Made by a program: the position numbers and the translations under genes
From: Clostridium gelidum
GTDB taxonomy: Bacteria > Bacillota > Clostridia > Clostridiales > Clostridiaceae
Assembly: GCF_019977655.1 (NCBI RefSeq)
Contig: NZ_AP024849.1
Span: forward strand, 3,195,001-3,259,000
DNA length: 64,000 nt
Reading direction: 5' to 3'
Notes under the pieces: model-generated
Seen by the model: the letters and a program-made list of their open reading frames with translations, nothing else
Database searches by the model: none
What the model was told of the DNA's origin: nothing
Part shown: piece after piece, positions 34,897-44,788 of the stretch
Layout: every line of letters starts with the position of its first letter
Numbering within the stretch: position 1 is the stretch's first letter

Positions 34897-36804
34897 TTAT
34901 ATTTTGTGTTTCTTTATTTTTAAATATAATGTATTTCTGCTTATTCCTAAAGCCTTAGCTGCTTTAGTCATATTATGATCATATGCTTTCATAGCTTCTT
35001 TAATTATGTTTATTTCTAATGATTCCAAATCAAAATTATCTTTTTTAGCTTCTTGATTTTCATGAAATCTTGTCTCTGTCATTTCCCTATCCTTATGGTT
35101 TACTTGATTTATTTTCTCGTCATTTTCTTCCCATAAATCAAATGATATATTTCCATCTAAATTAACTATATTTTCTATATAATTTTCTAACTGCCTAATA
35201 TTCCCTGGCCAATTATATGACAGCAAGTTATTATATAAATTTTCTGCAATCTTTGGCATTACCTTATTTAACTTAAAAGACTTTATTCTCAAAAAATATT
35301 CTATAAGTTTTTCCACATCACCTTTTCGTTCTCTTAAAGGTGGTAATTTTATTGGAATAACACATAATCTATAATATAAATCTTCTCTAAAATTTCCCTT
35401 TTCAACTTCTTTTTTTAAGTTTTTGTTTGTAGCTACAATTACTCTAACATCAATAGGAATTTCTGTGTCTCCCCCAAGCCTAGTTAATCTGCCACCTTGA
35501 AGTACTCTAAGTAAATTAACTTGCATCTCTAGTGGCATTTCCCCTATCTCATCTAGAAATAAAGTCCCACCACTAGCGATTTCAAATTTTCCCATCTTTC
35601 CACCTTTTTTTCCACCAGTAAAAGTTCCATCTTCGTATCCAAACAATTCACTCTCTATTAAGTTTGCAGGTATCGCGCCACAATTTATTGCTACAAATTT
35701 ATTGTTTCTTCTCAAACTATAATTATGCATAGCTTGTGCTAGAACTTCCTTTCCAGTCCCACTTTCTCCTTGAATTAAAACAGTTGAAGGACTATTAGAA
35801 ATAAGTTTACTGTTTGTCACTACATTAACAATAGCTGCACTTTCTCCTATAATATCATTAAAAGTTAAAAAAGCTCCAGTTGCATCTTTGATATCCTTTT
35901 CTTCTTTCTCATTACTCATGGTTACAACTATTCCAATTATCTTTTCCTTTTGTCTAATTCCTTTAAAAACTAATTTAGTTTTATATTTACTTGTATGTTT
36001 AAGTTTCACTTCTTTAATAACAATACTTTCATCTGTATCTATTTCTACTAATATATTTCCTAAATCCGGTAAAATATAATGTACTTCTTCTTTTATCAAC
36101 GCATCTTTATCCCTATTAAATATTTCTGCTCCAAATTTATTAATATTAGTTATTTTTCCTTCTTTATCTAAAATCATAATACCCTTATCAAAATTATCTA
36201 TAACACTTTCCATGTAATTGTAAGTTTGAGTTAATATATCATTTATTTTTTTGTTATCCAATTCATTTTCAATGGCCTTTACCCCAAATACTACGAGTCC
36301 TAAGGTATGTGGATGTTCCATATTACTTCTACCAGTTAAATTTAAAGTTCCTATAATCTCTCCAGTTGTATTGTGAATAGGTGCAGCTGAACATGTTAGC
36401 CCTTGAAGACCAACTATATAATGTTCCCTAGCAGTTATTTGAACACATTTATCTTCGGAAATAGCAGTTCCCATAGCATTAGTTCCTATATTTTGTTCAT
36501 CCATATAAGCTCCAACCTTAATATTAACACAATTTATATTGCTACTATTTTCTTCCGCTCCTTTTATATATAAAATACATCCATTATTATCTGTTAATAC
36601 TATAATAAATTCATTATCCATAACAGCAGAGAAAACCATGTCAATGTATAGTTTAGATATGTCTATTAATTCTTTATTCTCATTTAGTATGTTTTCTAAT
36701 TCTTCTCCAAAAAGAATCTTCCTTGAATAACTTGATTTTTTTTCAACTCCATAGCTTTCGCTTCTCCTATGAGATTTCTCAATTAACACTTTTCTACTAT
36801 CCAT
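34897..36804 (-). CDS. Sigma-54-dependent AcoR-type transcriptional activator
   Basis: 635 residues: N-terminal GAF-like sensor (about 47-180, with GTNAMGTAISEDKCVQI), a PAS domain (200-300), an AAA+ domain with Walker A GESGTGKE (346-353), the sigma-54 loop GTFTGG (393-398, a variant of GAFTGA) and Walker B GGTLFLDE, and a Fis-type helix-turn-helix at 596-635 (MTKAAKALGISRNTLYLKIK). It would bind the 18-bp sites and open the sigma-54 promoter of the adjacent alcohol dehydrogenase. Family members of this kind sense acetoin or related fermentation products. AAGGAGG lies ten bases before the ATG. Confidence 0.92.
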   Translation of the reverse strand: MDSRKVLIEKSHRRSESYGVEKKSSYSRKILFGEELENILNENKELIDISKLYIDMVFSAVMDNEFIIVLTDNNGCILYIKGAEENSSNINCVNIKVGAYMDEQNIGTNAMGTAISEDKCVQITAREHYIVGLQGLTCSAAPIHNTTGEIIGTLNLTGRSNMEHPHTLGLVVFGVKAIENELDNKKINDILTQTYNYMESVIDNFDKGIMILDKEGKITNINKFGAEIFNRDKDALIKEEVHYILPDLGNILVEIDTDESIVIKEVKLKHTSKYKTKLVFKGIRQKEKIIGIVVTMSNEKEEKDIKDATGAFLTFNDIIGESAAIVNVVTNSKLISNSPSTVLIQGESGTGKEVLAQAMHNYSLRRNNKFVAINCGAIPANLIESELFGYEDGTFTGGKKGGKMGKFEIASGGTLFLDEIGEMPLEMQVNLLRVLQGGRLTRLGGDTEIPIDVRVIVATNKNLKKEVEKGNFREDLYYRLCVIPIKLPPLRERKGDVEKLIEYFLRIKSFKLNKVMPKIAENLYNNLLSYNWPGNIRQLENYIENIVNLDGNISFDLWEENDEKINQVNHKDREMTETRFHENQEAKKDNFDLESLEINIIKEAMKAYDHNMTKAAKALGISRNTLYLKIKKHKI

Positions 36805-36902
36805 AAGACATCGCCCTCCTTCTTTGGTACCATTTATATATTTTGATAAAATCTCACCTTATAAATATTTATAATTACGTATATGGTAAATAACTTTTTA
36901 TA

Positions 36903-36970
36903 TAAGGCACATTCAAAAAAACATAGACAAATAAAGTGCTACATTACATAACACTTCATATCTAGTCTGT
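36903..36970 (-). terminator. Terminator of RNase J gene with palindromic-element end
   Basis: On the minus strand AGAC...GTCT with inner AAGTG/CACTT (36925-36968) is followed by seven T. The next bases, ATGTGCCTTA (to 36903), match the outer end of the 165/74-bp elements, so this may be a worn copy or a part from which the element arose. Confidence 0.6.
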
Positions 36971-36982
36971 TTTAGTTTAAAT

Positions 36983-38659
36983 TTATATTTCTGTTATCAC
37001 AGGTAAAATCATAGGTTTTCTTTTCATTTTTGTGTATACAAAACTATCTATTTCTCTTCTTATAGTATTTCTTATATCTGACCATTGAGTTATATTATTA
37101 TTAAAACATCTCTCTACACTTTTAATAACTATTGCCCTAATATCTCTAATTAGTTGTTCAGAATCTCTAACGTATACAAATCCTCTTGTAATAATATCTG
37201 GTCCAGATAATATTATTTTATTTTGCCTATCTATAGCTATTACAACTGTTATAATACCATCTTCAGCTAAGTTTTTTCTGTCTCGTAGGACTACATTACC
37301 AACATCTCCTACTCCAATTCCATCTATAAGTATTCTTCCTGATGGAACTTTACCAGCTATTTGTGCTTTAGTTCTAGCTAATTCTAATATTTCTCCTGTT
37401 TCTAATACAAATATATTTGATTTATCCATGCCCATGTTTTCTGCAATTTTAGCATGGCCTATTAAGTGCTTATATTCGCCATGTATAGGCATAAAGAATT
37501 TAGGTTTTAACAAAGCATGAATCAATCTAAGCTCTTGTTCACAAGCATGACCTGAAACATGTATATCCCTTATTGCGTTATATATTACATCTGCGCCCTT
37601 TTCTGTCAAATCATTTATAACATTAGATACAGCCTTTTGATTTCCAGGTATTGGAGTTGCAGAAATAATAATCGTATCACCCTTTTCTATTTGGATACTC
37701 CTATGAGTTCCTGATGATATTCTTGTAAGTGCTGCCATTGGTTCGCCTTGGCTTCCAGTTGTTATTATTGTAATTCTTTCACTCGAATATTTTTTAATGT
37801 CATTTAAATCTATTATCATTTCTTCTGGTATAAACAAATATCCAAGAGTTCTAGCAACTTCACTTATTTTTTCCATACTTCTTCCACTAAAAGCAATTTT
37901 TCTACCGTTTTTTACAGAAGCGTTTGCAATTTGCTGAACTCTATGAATATTAGATGCAAATGTAGCTACTATAACTCTTCCAGTTGCTTTATTGAAAAGA
38001 CTTTCTAAAGTTTCACCTACAGTCTTTTCTGACATTGTATAACCTTTTTGAAGAGCATTAGTACTCTCAGCCATTAAAAGTACTACACCTTTTTTCCCTA
38101 ACTGTGCATATCTTTGCAAATCAATAACTTCTCCATCAATTGGTGTAAAATCCACTTTAAAATCACCAGTATGTACAATTATTCCTACAGGTGTATGCAG
38201 CGCAATAGAGCAACTATCTGCTATACTATGATTTGTTCTAATAAATTCCATTTGGAAGCTACCTATTTCTACTATATCCCCTGCTTTTACTACATTTAAT
38301 GTACAATCACTAAGTATATTATGTTCTGTTAATTTACTTTCAATTAACCCCATAGTTAATTTTGTAGCATATAAAGGTGCATTAATTTGTTTTAAAACAT
38401 ATGGAAGCGCTCCTATATGATCTTCATGTCCATGAGTAATAAAGAATCCCTTTACCTTATCTTTATTTTTCACTAAATATGATACATCGGGAATTACAAG
38501 ATCAATTCCATAAAGGTCTTCATCTGGAAATGCTAATCCACAATCTATAATTACTATCTCATCTTCATATTCAAAGGCAGTTATATTCTTCCCTATTTCA
38601 CCTAATCCTCCTAGAGGTATTATCTTTATCTTGCTTTTGTTTTTATTCTTATTTGCCAT
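36983..38659 (-). CDS. rnj: Ribonuclease J
   Basis: 558 residues with the metallo-beta-lactamase/beta-CASP architecture: FFITHGHEDHIGALPYVL (HxHxDH zinc motif at about 74-79), GDFKVDFTP, the beta-CASP region with ATFASNIHRVQQI and SGRSMEK, the HVSGHA motif, FFMPIHGEYKH, and a C-terminal dimerisation region. It combines 5'-3' exonuclease and endonuclease action and is central to mRNA decay and rRNA maturation. AGGAG site before the ATG. It is alone, and its 3' hairpin lies at 36925-36968. Confidence 0.94.
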   Translation of the reverse strand: MANKNKNKSKIKIIPLGGLGEIGKNITAFEYEDEIVIIDCGLAFPDEDLYGIDLVIPDVSYLVKNKDKVKGFFITHGHEDHIGALPYVLKQINAPLYATKLTMGLIESKLTEHNILSDCTLNVVKAGDIVEIGSFQMEFIRTNHSIADSCSIALHTPVGIIVHTGDFKVDFTPIDGEVIDLQRYAQLGKKGVVLLMAESTNALQKGYTMSEKTVGETLESLFNKATGRVIVATFASNIHRVQQIANASVKNGRKIAFSGRSMEKISEVARTLGYLFIPEEMIIDLNDIKKYSSERITIITTGSQGEPMAALTRISSGTHRSIQIEKGDTIIISATPIPGNQKAVSNVINDLTEKGADVIYNAIRDIHVSGHACEQELRLIHALLKPKFFMPIHGEYKHLIGHAKIAENMGMDKSNIFVLETGEILELARTKAQIAGKVPSGRILIDGIGVGDVGNVVLRDRKNLAEDGIITVVIAIDRQNKIILSGPDIITRGFVYVRDSEQLIRDIRAIVIKSVERCFNNNITQWSDIRNTIRREIDSFVYTKMKRKPMILPVITEI

Positions 38660-39125
38660 TTTAACTCCTAACTTGTAACTAAATGTATGAAAAACAGAAC
38701 TTAGTTACTACTAAATTTTTCATTATTTCATAATCTTATTTTTTAATGTACCGAAGATGTTATAATTCCGTTTGCAGCATTATGCTCATGAAAGTTTACA
38801 CTTTTAGAAGATCTATTTTGTCTAAGCATTAATCATGTTTAATTTTGCAAAGATTAAAAATAAAATTAGTGTATCTACGCTTTAACATCTCTTCATACAT
38901 CTTTTTATAATTATTATAAAAAAACTTGAATAAATACACATTTGTAATATTAAAAATCATCTGTATTCATTCATCTTTTTTTATCATCCACTATCACTAT
39001 TATATCATTATAACCTTTTTTTCATAAATTTCATACATAAAGTGAATTTTTTTGGTAAATTTTTTAAATAAACCTGTATATTTTCATAAAATAAAAATTT
39101 ACAGGCTTATTTTTCAGTTATTTAA
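38660..39125. other. Intergenic DNA with the mutS-like gene terminator
   Basis: Between two minus-strand genes. The only clear signal is a terminator at 39064-39110 (AACCTGTA/TACAGGCTT on the plus strand, T-rich on the minus-strand side). The remainder should hold the rnj promoter; no ORF or other structure is evident. Confidence 0.6.
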
Positions 39126-40691
39126 CTAAACATATCCTTCCATTCGTTCCACTCTCTTATATGAATTTTTTATTATTTCTTTTGGATATCCTATATATTC
39201 TAAAAGTTTAATTGCATTTCTTGTTTTAGATATGCCTTTCTTAAGCTTATAATCAAACTTTAATCCAACTTTACTATCTACATCTTCACTAAAATAATAG
39301 AAATCATAATTTTCCTTAAGCATATCTGAAAGTTCTCTATCATGAGTGGCTACAATGCAAATACCATTCCTTTTATTAATGTAATTCAAAATTTCAGCTG
39401 AAGAAGATATTCTTTCAAGGGGATTTGTTCCTCTAAAAATTTCATCTATTGGACAAAAAACTGGAATCTCATTTTCTGATGCTTTTATTATTCTTAAAAT
39501 ACATTCTGCCTCTGCTAAGTAATAACTCTTTCCATTTACAATATCATCCTTTGGACTTATTGATGATACAACATTTAAGAAACATCCCTCATATCCTTTA
39601 GCTAAAACAAAATTAAAAGTCTGGGCCAAAAGTATATTTGTACTTATCATTCTTAAAAATGTAGACTTCCCAGACATGTTTGTCCCAGTCAAAACAATTC
39701 CTTTTTTAGATATATCAACGGAATTTGCAACTGGCTTTTTAAGAAGTGGATGTATCCCCTCTGTTATTTTTAATGAAGTTTCTTTAATAAACTTTGGAGT
39801 GCTGCATTTTTCTGCATTATTAATTTGATAAATTGCAACTGAAGTTAACGCATCAAGCTCTCCAACTAAATAATATAATTCTAATATTTTGTCTTTTTCC
39901 CCAAGCAATTTACCGCTTATTCTATAATATGTAATTTCTTCTATTAAAAACGGAATAGAAAAAACCTCTAAAAGTCCTCCAAAAGAATTAAGCACCTTAA
40001 GCAAATAAGTTGACTTATCTATATTACTTAATTCCTTTAGTAAATTTTTCATTTTAATCGTGTATGATTTAATTTCATGATTTTTAATACCCGATAATTT
40101 TTTAGCTGCATTTATCAAATCCCTTAAATAAACAAGTCCTATGACATTTATAGTATCATTTTCTTTATTATGAAAATACATATTTACAAATATATTTACC
40201 ATTAATATCATCATAAAATTAGGTTCTTTAAATATAATAGCAGCTAATATCGTCACTATAGGTAAAATTCCCAAAATTGAGTAAAGATAATACTTTAACT
40301 TGCTAACTGACAGGAATTCATTTAGCATTTCTATTAATCTATTTTTACTATCATAAATCATATTGTAGAGTATTTGTCTCAAATCTACTGTTAAATCTAA
40401 ATCCTCTTTAAATAAATCTATTAACTTGCCTCTTTCTTTTAGTTTTTCTTCATCCATAATTGGATTTCTAAGCATTTCATATAATGATGCTTCTCCTTCT
40501 GTTGAATAAGTCCTATCTACTTCATGAAATACCTCATCCATTATTAAATCATCCCAAGTCTGATCATCAAGAGTAAATTCATTTTTTTCACTTAAATTAA
40601 ATAATGTTTTTATTTGTTTAAAATTTCTTTTTTTATCTTTTGTTGCATTAAGATCTCTTTTTATAAAACTTTTACTAGCGTTAGTATTCAT
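39126..40691 (-). CDS. MutS-like ATPase with membrane segment
   Basis: 521 residues. The C-terminal half is a MutS domain V ATPase: Walker A GTNMSGKST (336-344), PIDEIFRGTNPLERISSS (Walker B) and IVATHDREL. The first 300 residues lack mismatch-recognition domains I but keep part of the lever region, and residues 135-175 hold two hydrophobic helices (YLYSILGILPIVTILAAII and MILMVNIFVNMYF). It belongs to the small MutS-related group of Firmicutes, not to mismatch-repair MutS itself. Role unknown. The upstream ribosome site is weak. Confidence 0.8.
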   Translation of the reverse strand: MNTNASKSFIKRDLNATKDKKRNFKQIKTLFNLSEKNEFTLDDQTWDDLIMDEVFHEVDRTYSTEGEASLYEMLRNPIMDEEKLKERGKLIDLFKEDLDLTVDLRQILYNMIYDSKNRLIEMLNEFLSVSKLKYYLYSILGILPIVTILAAIIFKEPNFMMILMVNIFVNMYFHNKENDTINVIGLVYLRDLINAAKKLSGIKNHEIKSYTIKMKNLLKELSNIDKSTYLLKVLNSFGGLLEVFSIPFLIEEITYYRISGKLLGEKDKILELYYLVGELDALTSVAIYQINNAEKCSTPKFIKETSLKITEGIHPLLKKPVANSVDISKKGIVLTGTNMSGKSTFLRMISTNILLAQTFNFVLAKGYEGCFLNVVSSISPKDDIVNGKSYYLAEAECILRIIKASENEIPVFCPIDEIFRGTNPLERISSSAEILNYINKRNGICIVATHDRELSDMLKENYDFYYFSEDVDSKVGLKFDYKLKKGISKTRNAIKLLEYIGYPKEIIKNSYKRVERMEGYV

Positions 40692-40865
40692 TTAATTTTT
40701 CATATCCTTTCATACATCATAATTTCAATTATATTAGCTTTAAATATGCTTGGCAAATAATATCCCTTTATTATAGTATTACTAGAAAAACGTGTCAAAT
40801 TTAGCCTTTCATCATAATTTTATCTTATATCATATCATTTTTCATGATAATTAATTACAATCAAA

Positions 40866-40904
40866 GAAAAGCCTTACTGCATATTAACACGTAAGACTTT
40901 TTTG
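40866..40904 (-). terminator. Terminator of TPR/AAA gene
   Basis: Stem AAAAG-CTTAC/GTAAG-CTTTT (40867-40900), T-runs on both strands. The 40692-41023 gap has nothing further that I can recognise. Confidence 0.65.
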
Positions 40905-41023
40905 ATTATTTTCTTTTTCTTAATCACTGCACTTTAAATACATAAATTTATAATGATCTTCAAAAGACTAAAATATTAATATAGATGTTTTACAAATATC
41001 ATTAAAGTTTTCATCTATATTAT

Positions 41024-43666
41024 CTATACATCCTCAAAAATAATCTTAAGAATCTCTTCTTTCACCCTTATATCATCTTTAATAACTCTATCAGCTTGTT
41101 TCATTTTTACATTTTCAAAATATTTTCTAACTAATCTTCCATTTCCAAAATTTTTATCTTTGTTTTCATACTGTACTTGGAATATAGAGTCCAATTCTTC
41201 TTTTGCTTCTTCTGAAAGTTCATAGCTTTCTTTTTTACATAACCCTTGGAATATTTCCATTAATTCATCTGACTTATAATCAGAAAATTCTACTGTAAAC
41301 TTAACTCTACTTTCAATACCTGGATTTAAATCTAGCAAACCTTTCATTTCTCTTGTATATCCAGCCATTATTACAACAAGCTTGTCTCTATTGTCTTCCA
41401 TTTCTTTTATTAAAGTTGCTATAGCTTCACGTCCAAAATCATTTGAGCCGCTTCCATTTAAGCTATAGGCTTCATCAATAAATAATACTCCACCATAAGC
41501 TTCCTTTATTTTATTCAAGGTTTTTGGAGCAGTTTGCCCAACATATTCTCCAACTAAGTCTGAACGTGTAACTTCAACCATATGTCCCTTTTTTAGAATT
41601 CCAATGGCTTTTAAAATTTTACCTATAATTCTTGCAACTGTAGTTTTTCCTGTACCTGGATTTCCTGAAAATATCATATTTAAAGAAATATCTTCACATT
41701 CTATACCCATTTCTTTTTTTCTATGCTGAAGTTCTAAGGTATTTAATATTCCTTTTATAATATTTTTTACATCACTTAGTCCAACTAAATTATCTAATTC
41801 ACCTTGCAATTCTTCCATCTTATTACGAGCATTAAACTCAAGATTTATACCAAAATCTTCTGAAGTTAAAGTCACAAGTTCCTCTTTAGAAACTTCACTA
41901 TCACCAATTCTAAAGGCTTTTTCTCGTATTGCAGCTTCTAAAATATTTCTTGCAACCCTAGCATTAGCAAAATTTTCATCTACTTGTTCTATTTTTATTT
42001 TCTCTAAAAATGCCTTTTCTGAGTCTTCATTAAATATATAATAATCACCACTGGCCATGCTCTTTGCAATTTTAACTAATTCGTAATCCTTATAATCTTC
42101 AAATTCAATGTCTAAATTAATTCTACTTTTAAGTCCAGGATTTGATTTCATTAGATTTCTCATTTCCTTTGTGTACCCTGCTAAAATAACAGTGAATTTA
42201 TCGCGATTATCTTCCATGGCCTTAATTAGAACTTCTATAGCTTCTGATCCATAGTCATTGCTTCCCTCTCCACCTTTTGATAAAGAGTAGGCTTCATCTA
42301 TAAAAAGGATTCCCCCCATAGCATTATCTATAGCCTTTTTAGTAAGCTTTGCAGTTTCTCCTATAAAACGTCCAACAATTACACTTCTATCAACCTCTAC
42401 TAATTGGCCTTTTTCAAGTATTCCTAAATAATAAAATATATCTCCAATTAACCTAGCAACTGTAGTCTTTCCAGTCCCTGGATTACCTAAAAAAGCAAAA
42501 TGATAAGATTGATTGCTACCTTTTTCAATCCCAAGTACATTTGCTCTGTTATTTTCATATTTAATAAGTTGAACTATTCTTTTTATTTCAGTTTTAACAT
42601 TATCTAAACCAATTAATGAGTCAAGCTTACTTAAAGCTTCTTCTAAGGATTTTGAATTTCTACTTTCATTATTCTCCTCAGTTTCAAGTTCACCTCTGTT
42701 TGATGAACTTTTCTTATTGTCTTTGATTTTCTTATGTCTATCTGTTGTCTTTTCTAATTCTTCTTCATTCTTAACATCTTTATCTATACTTTTATCTTCT
42801 TTAGGTTTTTCTAAATCTTCATTTTTAAATCCCATATCTATAATATCATCTATTGACGATTTTACTTTGCTTTCAGTTATATGAAATTCTTCTTTTGAAT
42901 TTGATTCATTATTTCCATCTATTTCACTACCAAGTTCTAATTCTCGACTCATTCTAGCGCGACTTTTCATTACTTTTTCATATATTTTCGAAACATATTT
43001 TGCTGCCTTTTGCGCAATATATGAATCCGAATTTTCTACTATGCTTTTTTTACATTCTTTTAAACACTCAAAATACTCACCATTAATATATAAAAACTTA
43101 ATTATATCATAATCAAGCTCATCATCATTACCTAAAGTTTTAGCCTTATTTAATACACTTAAAATTTCACTTTCATCTTCACCTTGAGCTATGTAACATT
43201 TACTTAACAATCTTATTGCTTTAAAATTATCACTATCAATTTCTACAGCTAAAGTTGCATATTGAAGGGCTTCATCATAATTATGGCGAAAAAGTTCTAT
43301 CTTTCCTAAAGTTATTATTGCATCTAAGTTATAATTATCTATTTCATATGCCTTTCTAGCATAATTATATGCACTTTCAAAATCATTAATTTGAAAAAAG
43401 CAACATCCTATAAGCCCCAAATACTTATTATTATTTTCATCATAATATATAGCTGTTTTCAAACATTCAGTTGCTTTTAAATATTCTTTACACTTGTAGT
43501 AAGTAAGTGCTAAAAGATAATGCAATCCTGGATGGTCTTCAAAACACTTTATGGACTCTAATAATATTGTAGTAGATTTGTTATAATTGCAATTATTATT
43601 AAACTGCTGTATTTCATTTTGAAATTTATCAAATTGCTTCTTATCATGTAAATTAGTATAATCCAT
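41024..43666 (-). CDS. TPR protein with two CbxX/SpoVK-type AAA+ domains
   Basis: 880 residues. The N-terminal 230 are tetratricopeptide repeats (LHYLLALTYYKCKEYLKATECL and later repeats), then a charged, low-complexity linker (230-345), then two AAA+ ATPases each with GNPGTGKTT (394-402 and 668-676), a GILFIDEAYSL/GVLFIDEAYSL Walker B and an arginine-finger region NPGLKSR or NPGIESR. This matches the CbxX/CfqX family that includes SpoVK and the EccA chaperone of type VII secretion. The start at 43666 follows GGAGGG; the longer frame to 43732 runs into the palindromic element. Client unknown. Confidence 0.85.
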   Translation of the reverse strand: MDYTNLHDKKQFDKFQNEIQQFNNNCNYNKSTTILLESIKCFEDHPGLHYLLALTYYKCKEYLKATECLKTAIYYDENNNKYLGLIGCCFFQINDFESAYNYARKAYEIDNYNLDAIITLGKIELFRHNYDEALQYATLAVEIDSDNFKAIRLLSKCYIAQGEDESEILSVLNKAKTLGNDDELDYDIIKFLYINGEYFECLKECKKSIVENSDSYIAQKAAKYVSKIYEKVMKSRARMSRELELGSEIDGNNESNSKEEFHITESKVKSSIDDIIDMGFKNEDLEKPKEDKSIDKDVKNEEELEKTTDRHKKIKDNKKSSSNRGELETEENNESRNSKSLEEALSKLDSLIGLDNVKTEIKRIVQLIKYENNRANVLGIEKGSNQSYHFAFLGNPGTGKTTVARLIGDIFYYLGILEKGQLVEVDRSVIVGRFIGETAKLTKKAIDNAMGGILFIDEAYSLSKGGEGSNDYGSEAIEVLIKAMEDNRDKFTVILAGYTKEMRNLMKSNPGLKSRINLDIEFEDYKDYELVKIAKSMASGDYYIFNEDSEKAFLEKIKIEQVDENFANARVARNILEAAIREKAFRIGDSEVSKEELVTLTSEDFGINLEFNARNKMEELQGELDNLVGLSDVKNIIKGILNTLELQHRKKEMGIECEDISLNMIFSGNPGTGKTTVARIIGKILKAIGILKKGHMVEVTRSDLVGEYVGQTAPKTLNKIKEAYGGVLFIDEAYSLNGSGSNDFGREAIATLIKEMEDNRDKLVVIMAGYTREMKGLLDLNPGIESRVKFTVEFSDYKSDELMEIFQGLCKKESYELSEEAKEELDSIFQVQYENKDKNFGNGRLVRKYFENVKMKQADRVIKDDIRVKEEILKIIFEDV

Positions 43667-43692
43667 GTTTCCCTCCTTCCAAAGCACTTTTC

Positions 43693-43857
43693 TTAGGCAC
43701 ATGAAAATAAATAACAAGTCCAAAGTTACCATGAATATTTTTCATCAGGCAAGGAGATGAATTGCCCTCATAGCAGGCCTATTAGGTCAATTTGCCGACG
43801 CAGCATGATGGAAAATAGGCTGGCAAATGGACTTGTTATTTTTTTGATTGTGCCTTA
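43693..43857. repeat. 165-bp palindromic leader element, copy B
   Basis: Same length as copy A (34499-34663), about 95 percent alike, and in the same orientation relative to the downstream gene. It ends 26 bases before the ATG of the TPR/AAA gene. Outer arms AATAACAAGTCCA/TGGACTTGTTATT are preserved, and the inner stem differs by a single base. Confidence 0.85.
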
Positions 43858-43984
43858 TGTGTATATCTATATACTTTAATAATTATATATTCTTACTTCA
43901 AATTCTTTCATCCTCAAAATTATATCATATGTCCATATTTTTTCATAACATAACCTTTACATTTAGTTATAAATAATTATGAAA

Positions 43985-44150
43985 TTATACAACAACACAA
44001 CTCTCATTAATTTCTATATTTTGAGTATTTAATGCTTCAACAAAATTCATATTTAAACCATGAGAAGTAGCCTTTTTTTACTTGCTAGACTTATAAGTCC
44101 CCTTATGTTATCCTTAACTAGAAGTCTTGATATAATTAGAAGCCTTGATA
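43985..44150 (-). pseudogene. Short coding remnant with homopolymer frameshift
   Basis: Minus-strand frame (LLVKDNIRGLISLASKK) meets a run of seven A at 44073-44079; continuing in the next frame gives ATSHGLNMNFVEALNTQNIE and ends ESCVVV at 43985. A terminator lies just upstream and no start codon is present. Probably a decayed gene; family not recognised. Confidence 0.3.
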
Positions 44151-44182
44151 AAAGCCACTAAATAAGTTTAGTGGCTTTTTTT
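44151..44182 (-). terminator. Terminator of GNAT gene
   Basis: Perfect stem AAAGCCACTAAA/TTTAGTGGCTTT with a short loop. T-runs flank it on both strands. Confidence 0.8.
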
Positions 44183-44190
44183 GCTATTTT

Positions 44191-44754
44191 CTATTTAGTT
44201 AACATTTCCCATTCTTCTTTCAATATACCATAACTCACAGAATCGTAATATTCATTATCAACAATTCTTGCTTTTCTATAAACTGCTTCTTTTTTTAAAC
44301 CTAGCTTTTCAGATAGTTTCATCATTCTTTTATTTCCAGACCAAGTTGATAATCCAATCCTTATAAGTTTTGGGTTTTGCTTGAAAATAAGGTCAATCCA
44401 TATTTTCAAAGCTTCATATCCTATCCCAATTCCCCAATAATCCTCATTAAAAATAACAATTCCAACTTCCATCCAAAGAGTTTCTTGTGATTCCCAATAC
44501 CAATTCACTTGACCTATTATCTCATCAGTATCTTTGTTTGCTATTAATTTTTTATCCTTAAATACGTTTTTTTCTCCATTTACAAATCTGCCTTTCAACC
44601 CATCTATCCATATTTTTAATTCCTCTTCATTATCTTTTGCAAAATAAGGACCATTGAACTTATGGAATTCACGTGAAGGATGATTCCAGTATAAATAATC
44701 CTCTAAATCTTCAATTTTTAATTCTCTTAAGACTATGTTTATTGATTTACTCAT
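44191..44754 (-). CDS. GNAT acetyltransferase, RimJ/RimL type
   Basis: 187 residues with the pattern of ribosomal-protein-type acetyltransferases: VLRELKIEDLEDYLYWNHP, EIIGQVNWYWESQETLWMEVGIVIFNEDYWGIGIGYEALKIWIDLIF (acetyl-CoA loop WGIGIG) and the C-terminal RIGLSTWSGNKRMMKLSEKLGLKKEA. Likely acetylates an N-terminal or other amine; substrate unknown. GGAGG eight bases before the ATG. It lies 34 bases after the broken MerR-methyltransferase gene in the same direction and may share its promoter. Confidence 0.87.
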   Translation of the reverse strand: MSKSINIVLRELKIEDLEDYLYWNHPSREFHKFNGPYFAKDNEEELKIWIDGLKGRFVNGEKNVFKDKKLIANKDTDEIIGQVNWYWESQETLWMEVGIVIFNEDYWGIGIGYEALKIWIDLIFKQNPKLIRIGLSTWSGNKRMMKLSEKLGLKKEAVYRKARIVDNEYYDSVSYGILKEEWEMLTK

Positions 44755-44788
44755 GTTATTCCTCCATTAATTTAAAAATTTATTTTAC

